Positions 54,127 to 64,000 of a DNA stretch of 64,000 nt are shown in pieces; position 1 is the first letter of the stretch; every line of letters begins with the position of its first letter. Under the pieces are notes generated by a model that made no database searches, was not told the DNA's origin, and was given only the letters and a program-made list of their open reading frames with translations. The DNA comes from Turritopsis dohrnii. Taxonomy: Eukaryota > Cnidaria > Hydrozoa > Anthoathecata > Oceaniidae. The stretch is taken from the NCBI GenBank assembly GCA_027922465.2, contig BQMF02000011.1, positions 124,001 through 188,000 on the forward strand, written 5' to 3'. The translations under genes and the position numbers were made by a program.

Positions 54127-56613
54127 ATGATGACAAAAATGCCGGTGATTTTATTCATGAGCAGTATGTTCTTAGTTGCAACTGTAACTGAAGAGATACC
54201 TGCAAAGGTTTACAGCAAGGTTAAGCCAAAGTTTTATCTAATTGGCATATATTCTCTATGTGCAGCGACAGACCAAATGAATGGAATTGCATTAATGCAT
54301 CACATTACCATGAGAGAAACCGTTAGAGATTTTCCAGCAGGTTTTGACATATACGGGTATATTTCTTTTGATGTCTGTTACAACAAGACTTTTCTCAAAG
54401 AAATAGCTCTGTCTTTGTTATTGGATAACAAATATTATGTTCAGCTTAGCATTGAAGATATATCAAGAAAATACTTCTATTGCTATGGTGGTAGAGAATT
54501 TTGTATGTCAGCAAATGTATTTTCAAATGTATTAGGCGTGGTCGCATACATGCCAACGAATTTTCTGAAAGATTTAAAAAACATTCTCATACCTGGAGAC
54601 ATCCCACTTTTTTATCATACCGAGACAGCACCTTATGAAAGTATTTCCGAAGATCCATGGCATGTCTCAATGGATATTAGTGTTGGCGTGGTTCCTTTCT
54701 TTAAGTTCTTATCTTCCAATGTTTTCAGCTGGAAACATTTGACACTTGTTTGTTTAGTAAATCACTTGCAAGAACCGTGCAAGCATTTAAAAGAAATCTT
54801 TCATGATTATTCAACGTCAACAATACCAGTTTGTATGACGATGGAAAATGTGTCTTATGATGATAAATCACATATGATAGCGGTGTTACATAGAATTCAA
54901 ATGAATAATAAATCAAACTTAATTGTAGTGGAAGGCAGAACGGTAGACATCACCATTTTTCTAGATCTAATTGAAATCGAAAATGTAACCGATAAGACCT
55001 GGATACTATTTGATTATTCAGGATTCTATGATTACCGAAGTAAAGTTTGGGTGAAAAACCCTGCTAAAATGTACAAACAAAATACCTTAGGTTCATTTAT
55101 AATCACAAAATATTTTGGATACGATAAGGTACCAAACATAACCAGCTCAGATGAATCACTTGATCCATGGATCAAAAAATTTTTTAAGTCGAGAAATATC
55201 GATCAAAATCAAACTGTTTCCATGATGGCTTTACTTGTTGATTCTGAATTGCAAACTTATGTGCTAGGTATACGGGAAATAGCAAGGATGACATTTGGAA
55301 CTATGTACTATTTATATGGATATGGTATATATCTTTTTCGATATTTAAGCATTGAGAATGTAAAATATAATAGCTTTAAGTTGGAGCATGTTGATCCAAC
55401 AACCGATGCCATTATTCACCGTCTCACAAGTGACATCAGTACTACCATACATAATACCACTGAGCATCCACATATCATTCCTTTAAAGAACAGAGCAATG
55501 CCGTATTCTGTTTGCTTGAAAAAGCAATGCAAAAATGGATTCGTAAACAAGATAGCCCATTACGGAAGTAATGAATCCATTTGGCAGAAAGAGTATAGCT
55601 GGAGATGTGAGCTATGTCCTGTTGATTTCATAAATATCCACGAAGTTCATGGTGATAATTGCATTCCATGTAAGGTGCCAAATGTTTCCAACTACAACCG
55701 TACAGAGTGTTATGATCCCTACATCGTAAAGGTGTTGGAAGTTATCGATCCAGAATCGTTGTTGGCATTGGGAATAGCAGGATTGAACACAGTTTTATGT
55801 ATCATTATTGCAATAACTTTCGTTTGGTATAAAAATACACCTTGCATAAAGTCTTCGGACTTAAAAGGTTCTCTACAACAGCTGTTCGCTATGATTGTGT
55901 TTAACGTAACTTTTCCATACACAATGATCGGAAGGGTTAACACTTATAAATGTATTTCAAGACCGGTTATTGTTGGACTATGCTTTGCATTTGTCATTCC
56001 TGTAATTATAACAAAAGTTGAAAGACTCTTAACTGTTTTCAAAGCCAAGACAAGACTTTCTAAAGGAATGCTAAAATATTCGAAAGCGAGCGGAATCTTC
56101 AGTGACATTCTACATCTTTACATAAATTTGATGATTTCATTGGTTTCTTTTGTAATGATTCCTCCAATGATTATAAGTGAAGAGTATCACGATGTTCTGA
56201 TTCGTGAACATTACTGCAATACAGCCATACATGTCCAAATACAGATCGTGTATGTGATATGCATCCTTCTGTTTTGCAATATTCAAGGATTTCGTGCACG
56301 TTCATTACCATCAAATTTCAATGAAGCAAAACAAATTCTTTACTCCACTCTCCTGGCCATATTATGTTTCATTCTGGCATTTCCAATTTATTTCAGTCAA
56401 ATTTATCAATACAAAAAAGACGCTACTTTACTCATCTCTTCCAGTTTGGCCATTCTCTTCTTTGTCGTTTCATTTTTTGGTAACAAAATGTATGTGGTGC
56501 TGGTTCGTCCTGACTTGAACACAACAAAATACTTTCAGAAAAAGTTATTGAACAAAATGGAAAAGAAGGCGGATAAAGTTATGAAATCAAAAAAATCAAT
56601 GTTGAATATTTGA
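54127..56613 (+). CDS. Class C GPCR with Venus-flytrap-type ectodomain, copy 2 (intronless)
   Basis: Single exon, 828 residues, same architecture as copy 1: a hydrophobic signal segment (VILFMSSMFLVAT), a ligand-binding-like domain to about 455, the Cys-rich linker (CELCPVDFINI, CIPCKVPNVSNYNRTEC), seven membrane segments and the FNEAK box. The ectodomain is visibly diverged from copy 1 throughout. From about 55573 to 56600 the DNA is nearly identical to 51209-52235, including silent sites. The start is fixed by the upstream ATG at 54127 and the signal peptide. Ligand unknown; the diverged ectodomains suggest different ligands feeding the same G-protein interface. Confidence 0.9.
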   Translation: MMTKMPVILFMSSMFLVATVTEEIPAKVYSKVKPKFYLIGIYSLCAATDQMNGIALMHHITMRETVRDFPAGFDIYGYISFDVCYNKTFLKEIALSLLLDNKYYVQLSIEDISRKYFYCYGGREFCMSANVFSNVLGVVAYMPTNFLKDLKNILIPGDIPLFYHTETAPYESISEDPWHVSMDISVGVVPFFKFLSSNVFSWKHLTLVCLVNHLQEPCKHLKEIFHDYSTSTIPVCMTMENVSYDDKSHMIAVLHRIQMNNKSNLIVVEGRTVDITIFLDLIEIENVTDKTWILFDYSGFYDYRSKVWVKNPAKMYKQNTLGSFIITKYFGYDKVPNITSSDESLDPWIKKFFKSRNIDQNQTVSMMALLVDSELQTYVLGIREIARMTFGTMYYLYGYGIYLFRYLSIENVKYNSFKLEHVDPTTDAIIHRLTSDISTTIHNTTEHPHIIPLKNRAMPYSVCLKKQCKNGFVNKIAHYGSNESIWQKEYSWRCELCPVDFINIHEVHGDNCIPCKVPNVSNYNRTECYDPYIVKVLEVIDPESLLALGIAGLNTVLCIIIAITFVWYKNTPCIKSSDLKGSLQQLFAMIVFNVTFPYTMIGRVNTYKCISRPVIVGLCFAFVIPVIITKVERLLTVFKAKTRLSKGMLKYSKASGIFSDILHLYINLMISLVSFVMIPPMIISEEYHDVLIREHYCNTAIHVQIQIVYVICILLFCNIQGFRARSLPSNFNEAKQILYSTLLAILCFILAFPIYFSQIYQYKKDATLLISSSLAILFFVVSFFGNKMYVVLVRPDLNTTKYFQKKLLNKMEKKADKVMKSKKSMLNI

Positions 56614-56619
56614 AATTTT

Positions 56620-58710
56620 TGTAAGTATATCGTAAGGTAATGCACACAGTACTTGTAATCTATTGGTTTTATCATTTTTTTTCATTAGAATTATTCTGAT
56701 TGTATTGTGCTTCTTGATTGATGGGATTAATTGAGCGGCATGAGTAAAAATGAACAAGGTAACGTAAGTTGATAAAGAAAAACAACACAAGTTCCGACTG
56801 ATCCACGTTTTGACAACGTTGACACAACGTTTGTCATCAAGTCAACTCTAAACGAGGAGTAGTCATAACTTGTGTCCTTGTCCTTTACAAACTTACATTG
56901 TATGTTTTTTTCAACTGGCTTTTGTCTATCTAGAAGATAACATAACTGACCAAATTGTTCTAAAAGGCTGCTATTGCAGAATCAAACTTCACCATCTTTT
57001 ATGTAGTAATTGTTGGTTGACTATATGAAACTGAGATTAAACTCCCGATTCCTTATCTACAATTTTCGAACTATCAAACATTTTCGGTCAAAACTCATAT
57101 AACAGAGTATGAAAAAATGAGGCATGTGTATATTTTATAAAAAATGAAATCTTCAGTATGATTGTTTTTGTTTTTCTTGAATCGTTAACGATAAACTTGT
57201 TTTACATTGTGCTGTTTCTTGATGTTTAAAATTGTTATGTTGATGAATGATAAATATCTTGGTGTTGTCTTTGTTGTTTTTCTACCGTTTCTCGTATCTT
57301 TAGAACATAGGTGTAAAAAACATGCCATCATATACTGCCTACGTCTGATATTTCTACAAATGAAATTCGCTCTGTGACGTCATGATATTTATAATGAAAG
57401 CTGTAATGGTGATTTAACTAAGTTGTTTTTTTAGCAGTTTTTTTCATTTGGAATACCTTTTATACATAAAAAGGCGTTCCTCTACAATAAATGAAGTATT
57501 TCATGCTCAAAATCAGAGAAGAAATTTTAAGGCTTAATTTCCCTTTAAGGCGCTCATTTTGTATATTATGCTGTGTTTTTGGCCTTTTTGGCGAAATCAA
57601 ATACCCATGAAGTGTTTCCAATATTAATTCTTTCTAGTAAGGAGGATTAAAAATGGATAACCTTCAAATAACCACGTAATCTTTGCAAAATCCTAATCGA
57701 TTGCAACTCTATCAAATCGCCTGTTGACCAAACTTTTCTTTCAGTTTGAGATAGAGTTCCTCTAACAATTCCTCATACCGGATAATCAATGAATTTTGTC
57801 GTATCTTTCTTAATTCCACAAATCGTAAGGAGGACCTAAAAGGTGTCTACTTCTTGACGCTCTGCCAACGATATGACAGGTACAGAGGCAGAAATTATAT
57901 TGTGGAGCCGAACAAAGTTTCTCATAATGGATGATTGTGAATAACCGATCGGTCTTCGACACAGGCCACCAAAGAATTTACAAGCTTAGAGAACCCTAAA
58001 AGAGGAATTGGTGCTTGTGCGCTCATTGAAAACTAAATGCTAAAAATACTATATTTGTAAGAAACCAAAGATCCGAGACCTAGACCCGTCTTTCAAGGCC
58101 TGTGTTTAGGTCCGTGGTGGTGGTGATAAGAAGATTTTGACGGTAGGCCAGTGACTGTTTTGAAAATCATATTGATGTTCGCAGAGTCTAAGGTAGATGC
58201 TTGATAACCCAGGGCTCCGTAAAGGAAATTTAAGATAACAATATGATAAGCCGTGGTTCATACAACTTGCAACCCAGTCTGCCTTTCATTTCACTTGAGA
58301 GTGTGGGCACAAGACATCTCTCAAGTGCAACCTTTACCTTATAACTTCATATGATATATAAGCCACATTTTTCACAAACAGATAGACATTGAAAGATATT
58401 GCAAAGGATTTTCTAGCAAGTTGTCCCCCACAAAGAGGAACGGCAACCACAAGCCAAGTGTTTCTTGTGGTACAAAACGGTGGTGGTATTTCAAAACTAA
58501 CTTGCAATATATAAACCAAATAGACCTTAATTTATTTAGCAAAAAAAGCTTTTGTTATCTCCTAAACCTTAGTTACATTGTTGGCTATATATTTATTAAC
58601 AAGATGCCCCTACAGGCCCTTACTGATTTCTGTAAAATCAGCTGAAGAATAAAAAATTAAATATGACATATTTTATAATTCGAAAAAAATTTTGGAAGAT
58701 TTATATGGGC
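56620..58710. other. No recognisable gene
   Basis: Intergenic. A weak inverted pair (ACACAAGTT near 56783 and AACTTGTGT near 56867) may be a decayed MITE of about 95 bp. No coding sequence recognised. Confidence 0.4.
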
Positions 58711-58717
58711 TCTGTTA

Positions 58718-58880
58718 CACCGTCAAATGTAGTAACTCCGTCAAATGTAGTCGATTTTCTACGACAAGTGTAGTAGTAACTCCGTTAAATGTAATAAAAA
58801 TATCTGCCAAATGTAGTAACGCTAAATGTTGTAAAAATCTGCGACAATGTAGTAACTCAATCAAATGTAGTAAACACTAA
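58718..58880 (-). repeat. Minisatellite, inverted copy of the 4321-4510 block
   Basis: TCAAATGTAGTAACTCCG-type units, the complement of the ACTACATTTGTCGGAGT units at 4.3 kb, with about eight imperfect copies. Confidence 0.7.
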
Positions 58881-58889
58881 AAACAGTTT

Positions 58890-59265
58890 GGAATGAGCCA
58901 TAATTAGGCAAAACGCATGAACGTCTTCACCAAGTAACTTTTCAAGGGCTATCAGGTGGCTGTGTAATAAGCCTGGAATTTGCGCATGCGCATTTACAGC
59001 CTGCTAGTATACGTAAAATCAGTCATAATTAGGAAAACACCTGAACGTCTTCACCAGGTAATCTTTCAAGGGCTATCAGGTGGCCATATGATAAAACCAA
59101 AAATCGCGCATGCGCAGTAGAAATATGCTGGTATGAGGTAAATGAGCCATAATTAGGCAAAACACATCAAGGTTTTTATCATATAATACTCCAGGTGTTA
59201 TGAATATAATAGATCCCAATTTTGCACATGCGCAGTGAAAACATCTAAGTGGAATTATGACCAGA
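58890..59265 (-). repeat. 125-bp satellite (copy block 3, inverted)
   Basis: Units with GAGCCATAATTAGGCAAAAC, CACCAAGTAACTTTTCAAGG and TTTGCGCATGCGCA recur about every 125 bases, in reverse orientation to the blocks at 4.0 and 48.4 kb. Confidence 0.8.
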
Positions 59266-59730
59266 AAAGTAAAGTTCATGTAAGTATGCATGTATTTTCA
59301 GTACAAAACATAAAAAGTGTTTGTTTGAAGGTATCCTCAATTGATGTCACACCTACAAGGGTTTACCTCCTTCTCACAAACTAAGAGTCGGTTAAAAAAT
59401 GAAATATTTAATTAAAAAGTGACAAGATGCTAATTGCGTGCTTGAATAAGGGTTATAACTTCTTATGTCTCAGTTAAATCAATGAATTCAGGATACCTTT
59501 AACAATAACAGAACAAGCACTTGTCTAGTGGTGTAAATTTACGGTCACGCTGTACTTTTAACTATATACTACCCATGCCCAGCAGATATCCTGATATCCA
59601 TTTGATCTCGAAACCTTCACGAACCTTACACGATCTAAAGATGTTTCTTGTAAACCACCGGTATTTTTTTATGACTCAATACGATATTGAATCGACTGCA
59701 ATCAATCCAGCCCACCATTTGTTGTCAGAG

Positions 59731-59870
59731 GCGGAGCTACGGAATTTTATTTGGAGGGGCGAACTTAGAAAATTTTGGACCTTTTTACGTAGTGGAAAAA
59801 ATGTCGCCCACCATGGTTGGGCGACAAGAAAACTTTTCATATTTTGAAGCTCTAAAAGCTCTGTTTGCGG
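59731..59870 (+). mobile_element. hAT-type element end
   Basis: CAGAGGCGGAGCTACGGAAT resembles the CAGTGCCGTAGACACGAAAT end of the intron hAT. Both are followed by a GGGG-rich stretch and CACCATGGTTGGG about 60-90 bases in (10251 and 59810). A related but distinct hAT family; the other end was not found. Confidence 0.6.
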
Positions 59871-59874
59871 CTAT

Positions 59875-60685
59875 TTCTGCCAAGGAAACGATTGTTTTCA
59901 AGCGTATGGATGACAAGTTCAACATTAAAACAAAAATATAATAATAATAATAACTCTTTTGTTTAATTTTTTATGCTAAAAAACAACAGTGGACCTTTAT
60001 AATGAGTCAAAAAGTGGACCTTTTTTAATGGAATTTTTTCGCCCAGAATGTACGAGCAGACTTGGACTCTGACGTTTTGTCAACCAAAACATTACTCGTT
60101 GCAGATAAGACAACGAAAGAGCTACTAACAGGCAGTGTAAAGCATTGTTTTCAGCTAATGAAGGCTCATTCCTGTTATATGGTTTGAAGAAATATGGCCC
60201 TAGAAAATGGACGGCGATTTTTAGGAGATCTCGAGTATAGCTTTTACTCTTCACGTAAACCAAGTACATTGATGATTAGGCAAAGCAAATAAATTTGATT
60301 GATTTCCTATCGGTTTCATAGCTATTCAACCATTATGGACAGTGACATACAAGAATATATTCGAAACATCCACTAACATAACGTGATAGGGACAATGTAA
60401 AAAATATACTAAGGACACACAAGATAAAGTCTGGTTCAACATTTAAGTTTACAAACATGCCAGATCGTACCTACGAAACTATCAGTCTGTTGAAAACAAA
60501 AATGTCAGAGACTACCATTACACAAGGACAGTGCATATATAATTATTATTAAAAGAAATCAGACATCGTGTAAACGAAAATGTATGAATTGGAATAATAT
60601 TACATAAACAAGAATTGTCTTATATGTAGCCACACCCTGGCAATACCACACTGGTACTTTAGCTACAACTTTTAGTCATTCGTGC
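59875..60685. other. No recognisable gene
   Basis: Possibly the interior of the hAT-like element. No transposase motif is readable. Confidence 0.35.
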
Positions 60686-60689
60686 CAGT

Positions 60690-61140
60690 TTTTTTATTTT
60701 TCACGTATTATCACATGTGGTGCCAGGTTGTCATACCTTTTCCTTTCCAAGAGAAACGTTTTCTGTTACGTCATATTCCATGACGACACCAGCTACGGCC
60801 ACAAGTCATGTGATAATTGCTACATCTAGTTACATGTTGTCACACCTAGTCACAGTTTTACAAAGAATGAGTTTCGTTTCCTACGTCATTTGCCATAACG
60901 TCGCATACCACTTCATATCAGCAGATTTATGTTGCAGCTTCTAACATCTAGTTACATGTTGGTACAGCTTGGCTTGTCACAGGTTTACAAGGAATATAGT
61001 TGCTTTCCACACGTCGTTTTTCACGACGTCGCGTGCTTCTACATATCAGCTGACGTAAATGACGCAATGTCGAGATGACGTAAGTGGCCAACGTATTCTT
61101 TCGAAACATGTGAAAACGTGTAACTACATGTAACTAGATG
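60690..61140. repeat. Tandem repeat of about 124-bp unit with ACGTCA-type sites
   Basis: Units begin around CATCTAGTTACATGTTG (60824 and 60948) and each holds TTACAAAGAAT/TTACAAGGAAT, a TACGTCATT- or ACGTCGTTT-type box and CATATCAGC. Partial inverted copies follow to about 61150. Confidence 0.7.
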
Positions 61141-61544
61141 TAACCAGCTGAAACAAGAATCAGCTGAGAATATGGAATGCGCGAGGATTAATGGGGCCCT
61201 TTCGACGGTATACGACGCTGTCAGTGACGAGGATTTGAGGGAAAGTAAACAGAAATTTATTGTTTTAACTATTCTCTTCATCAATGCTTATAACAATGGC
61301 ATCTGCAACGTCAATGTTGCTCACAAAGCGTTGCAAACTTTGGAAGTGTGGCTATCTTAATTTAGCCTCAATTTCTTTTGAGAAGATGGTGACATATTCT
61401 CCAATTCCACTGCAGCTCTCTTGCAAGAAGTCATCGGAAGTGTGGTTTCATCTTCAAAAGCTGATCCATTGGAAACCATTTTTCGTATTTGGCTTTCTGG
61501 TTAGCGTAACAATCGTCTTCATCATCACTACAAACAAGTCGCGT

Positions 61545-61740
61545 TAAGGCCGAAATACAGGATCATTTTAAAATGACATTTTTTAAATGATCATTTGAAA
61601 CTGATCGTGTAAACGCTCAAAAAATGACGAAAAATACCCGTCATTTTCAACTGTCATTTAAAAATGATAACTCAAACATGTTTGAGTTTTCATTTAAAAA
61701 ATGATGGAATTTCTCTATTGAATTACGCCAGTTCTATTAT
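61545..61740. repeat. ATGATCATTT/AAATGATC-rich inverted repeats, possible Harbinger end
   Basis: Starts at TTAAGGCCGAAATACAGGA (TTA then AGG, as in PIF/Harbinger) and holds several opposed TCATTTTTAAATGA-type repeats. It lies just beside a HARBI1 fragment. Confidence 0.4.
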
Positions 61741-61939
61741 TTTCCTCACTGCAGTATAGACACGCGATGAGTTTCTGCAGCTATGAAGAGAAAAGTAAAG
61801 CGACGGTCTGCACAGTAAATAAATATGTCGTTGGTTAAGTTAGCATCAACTGACCAATTTATTTATTTGTGGCAGGAAGAAGAGTTTTTTGTGGAATGTT
61901 TTGTTCACAAATTACAAAAATAGGGACGAAAGAGGAAAG

Positions 61940-62100
61940 AGTATCATGCATTACTGTGCAATGTTTTTCGATCGATGGACTTATTAAACTTAATATTTCT
62001 TCAAACTTTTCCGGTGAAATTCTTAACAACTTTGAATATTCGTAATGATCTTCAGCTTGAAATTCCCTCACAAGCGTGTTATAAATTCTTAAGTAGTTTC
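61940..62100 (-). pseudogene. HARBI1-like transposase N-terminal fragment
   Basis: Minus-strand frame: LRIYNTLVREFQAEDHYEY, then SKLLRISPEKFEEILSLISP and SIEKHCTVMHD. This is the HARBI1 N-terminal pattern (YxxLxxELxxEDxxxYxxxLRMxPxxFxxLLxxIxPxIxKxxTxMR). The open frame breaks soon after and the DDE core is not found. A separate relic from the one at 37.2-38.0 kb. Confidence 0.6.
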
Positions 62101-62104
62101 GTCT

Positions 62105-63270
62105 TTGAAGCTAAGGTTTTATGCAATGTCTTCGTTTCTGCCTTTCAATTTTCCCCTTTCGTCATTTGGACATAACAGCAACAACTACGTTTGCTGCCGC
62201 CGGAGTTCATGACTGAAAAGAACTCTTTTACCATAGAACTTTCTTTCTTTCCTTATGTGCGTCTTCCTCGCCAGGTCTCGGGATTGCGACTTCTAAAGCA
62301 GAGTTTGCGTTGTTTTGGTCGTTGCTTTCTCCTAGATTGTCTTCTTTGGTGTCGGTAACTTCGACGGTATCGATAAATTGACGCTTAAACTCGGAAGTGA
62401 TAAACCATTCGCGTTCAAGGTTCTTCGTGTACAACCATGCGTCGTACACAGAATTGAGTCCATCCTATCCTGATCCGCATACAGAACGCTTCAGTTGTCT
62501 CCTCTTTTATAGTAAAGTCAGACAGGTTCTCTTTTACAAGATTAAAGACCTTTGGTTATTCCGTGCTGGACTCGCAATCGAAGTATGGCGTATCAAACGT
62601 CAATGCATTGTAAAGAATGCTTTCGTTTATATTGACTTCCAGAACCGCGTGATCGATTGCAGATCGCGGCACGATAGACTCGCCTCGCCTTATGTTAGAA
62701 GCTCAACAAACTTTGATCGTTGAACATCAATTGACGACAATTGTAGTCGAAATCGTAGTAAGCAGCTCCATCACCGTTCCTAGACGTAGGGCACTCATCA
62801 AACAATGATTTCCGACGTATTTTGGAGGCCATATAGTGAAAACATTCCATGCAGTGCGTTCTGAGTCGAGCTATCAAATAAAGCGATGGCAAATGAATGT
62901 AACGTGCCATTCATGGGTTGAACGAAAATATGAAGGAGAAAAACGAAAGTGCAATTCTTACATACCGCCTATTGATGGATTTTAAGGGCCTTTGTAGCAA
63001 ACAGCCACAGTCGGTTTCTGATGGCCTCGCCATCTCTATCACCAAAGTCAGGGTACTCGTTTGTTGTGATGAAGAAACCACTGTTATATTTAAACTACAG
63101 CGAGTCCCTGTGGTTCCTTGACACCGCCATTAACCAACCTACTGCTTTCGATACCTGAACATTTGATGATGAGGCATTACGATTATAATGACTCACTGGT
63201 AATGAAATGTATATTTTATGTAATAATACCTTCTACGAACGGTTCGGGGTATGGAACTTCTCCTGTGTAT
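62105..63270. other. Unassigned; scattered short ORFs
   Basis: Minus-strand ORFs at 62228-62449 (acidic, EVTDTKEDNLGESNDQNN) and 62695-62910 have protein-like composition but no recognised domain. They may be exons of one gene or transposon parts. Confidence 0.3.
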
Positions 63271-63280
63271 TTTAATTTAA

Positions 63281-63514
63281 TTAAGCATGCGGTGATTCCG
63301 ACATCTTTGGATGCTTTTGGAATCTTTTCCTTGTAATGTTGAAGTAGTTGTCATCCAACACTTCGATGAAGTTGTAGTTGATAACCATTGGCTTTATTGT
63401 GCGACAGGATGGCTCTGACAATAGCGCAGTTACTTGAGTTATGTATGGGGCAGTCACATCAACAATTCTCACTTCACCAAGCAAACTTAAAAGGAAATCT
63501 TTTACTGAAGGACA
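63281..63514 (-). CDS. Unrecognised terminal exon candidate
   Basis: After a good acceptor on the minus strand (TTTATTTCAG before 63514), 77 codons stay open to a stop at 63281: CPSVKDFLLSLLGEVRIVDV, then TAPYITQVTALLSEPSCRTI and INYNFIEVLDDNYFNITRKR. Composition and hydrophobic periodicity look like real protein. A short ATG frame just upstream (MIRRLMIERGYKIRNGG at about 63612) may be the previous exon. I do not recognise the family. Confidence 0.35.
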   Translation of the reverse strand, partial: CPSVKDFLLSLLGEVRIVDVTAPYITQVTALLSEPSCRTIKPMVINYNFIEVLDDNYFNITRKRFQKHPKMSESPHA

Positions 63515-63639
63515 CTGAAATAAATAATCGTGTGCTTAGCTTCAGGTGACGTTTTGTATATACCGCCATTGCGGATTTTGTAGCCTCGCTCTATCATTAA
63601 TCTTCTGATCATGTCAACCTTTTTTTGACTGAGGACGAT

Positions 63640-64000
63640 CTGGAACTATCGCCCTGACACCTCCTTTGAGGAAATCAAGCATAAAATCATACCATGGTTA
63701 TTCATGAAACGAACTTAGGATAAACAGATGTCATACCTTGGTATTGCTCATCGACAACATGTAACGATAACTGGTGAATTTATTTTTTTCTACAGCATTG
63801 AGAACCACTTCTCAAACCTAATCATCCAGTGTTGGAAGCAGATGTAATTGCACAGGTTTGATTGTATGTTTTCAACTGCAGCGTGATCCGTCTGTTATCC
63901 TCTTTCTTGAGCGGCTGTTTTCGCTAGACGTATTTTACTGATCATCCGCGACTATAGCGAATTTTGGCACTTGTGATTTTTAAGCGTAATGTACAGGGAC
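63640..64000. other. Window end; nothing recognised
   Basis: No ORF, repeat or RNA gene recognised. Confidence 0.35.

Noticed and set aside
58692..58880. ORF with repeated CSNSVKCS
   Set aside because: It is the translation of the minisatellite at 58718-58880.

Overview
The window is animal nuclear DNA: AT-rich, with spliced genes using GT..AG introns and dense in transposon relics and short inverted-repeat elements. The gene set (SAMHD1-like dNTPases without a visible SAM domain, single-exon class C GPCRs, a divergent ANTP-type homeobox gene, a secreted Cys/Trp repeat protein) fits an early-branching marine invertebrate. A cnidarian, perhaps a hydrozoan, is my best guess, but nothing in the sequence proves it.

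Layout. 0-6.3 kb: decayed transposon pieces (zinc-finger-like relics, a hAT C-terminus, a tRNA-derived SINE head), a satellite/minisatellite block and a 990-bp element with long inverted ends. 6.3-24.9 kb: a direct segmental duplication carrying two SAMHD1-like genes. Copy A (9779-13106) has a basic N-terminal extension, and a 1.35-kb hAT remnant sits in its intron. Copy B (22523-24207) lacks the extension, ends early and has an expanded 18-bp coding repeat. The spacer between them holds MITEs, a foldback and hammerhead-like motifs. 25.3-33.5 kb: a stretch bounded by a 25-bp inverted repeat that holds a frameshifted Helitron Rep-helicase gene and, next to it, a nine-exon gene built from 24-51 nt micro-exons, all split in phase 1. 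34.2-41.5 kb (minus strand): an eight-exon secreted protein of twelve two-cysteine modules in a repeating three-type order; its largest intron carries a decayed PIF/Harbinger element. 44.3-45.3 kb (minus): a two-exon homeobox gene. 49.8-56.6 kb: two tandem intronless class C GPCR genes with diverged ligand domains but nearly identical membrane halves. 57-64 kb: satellites, a hAT end, a HARBI1 relic and an unrecognised exon-like ORF.

The genes do not form one pathway. The best candidates for undescribed biology are the phase-1 micro-exon gene, the three-type repeat protein, and the dispersed hammerhead-ribozyme-like motifs. All gene models are read from splice consensus and reading frame only; no expression or database evidence was available.
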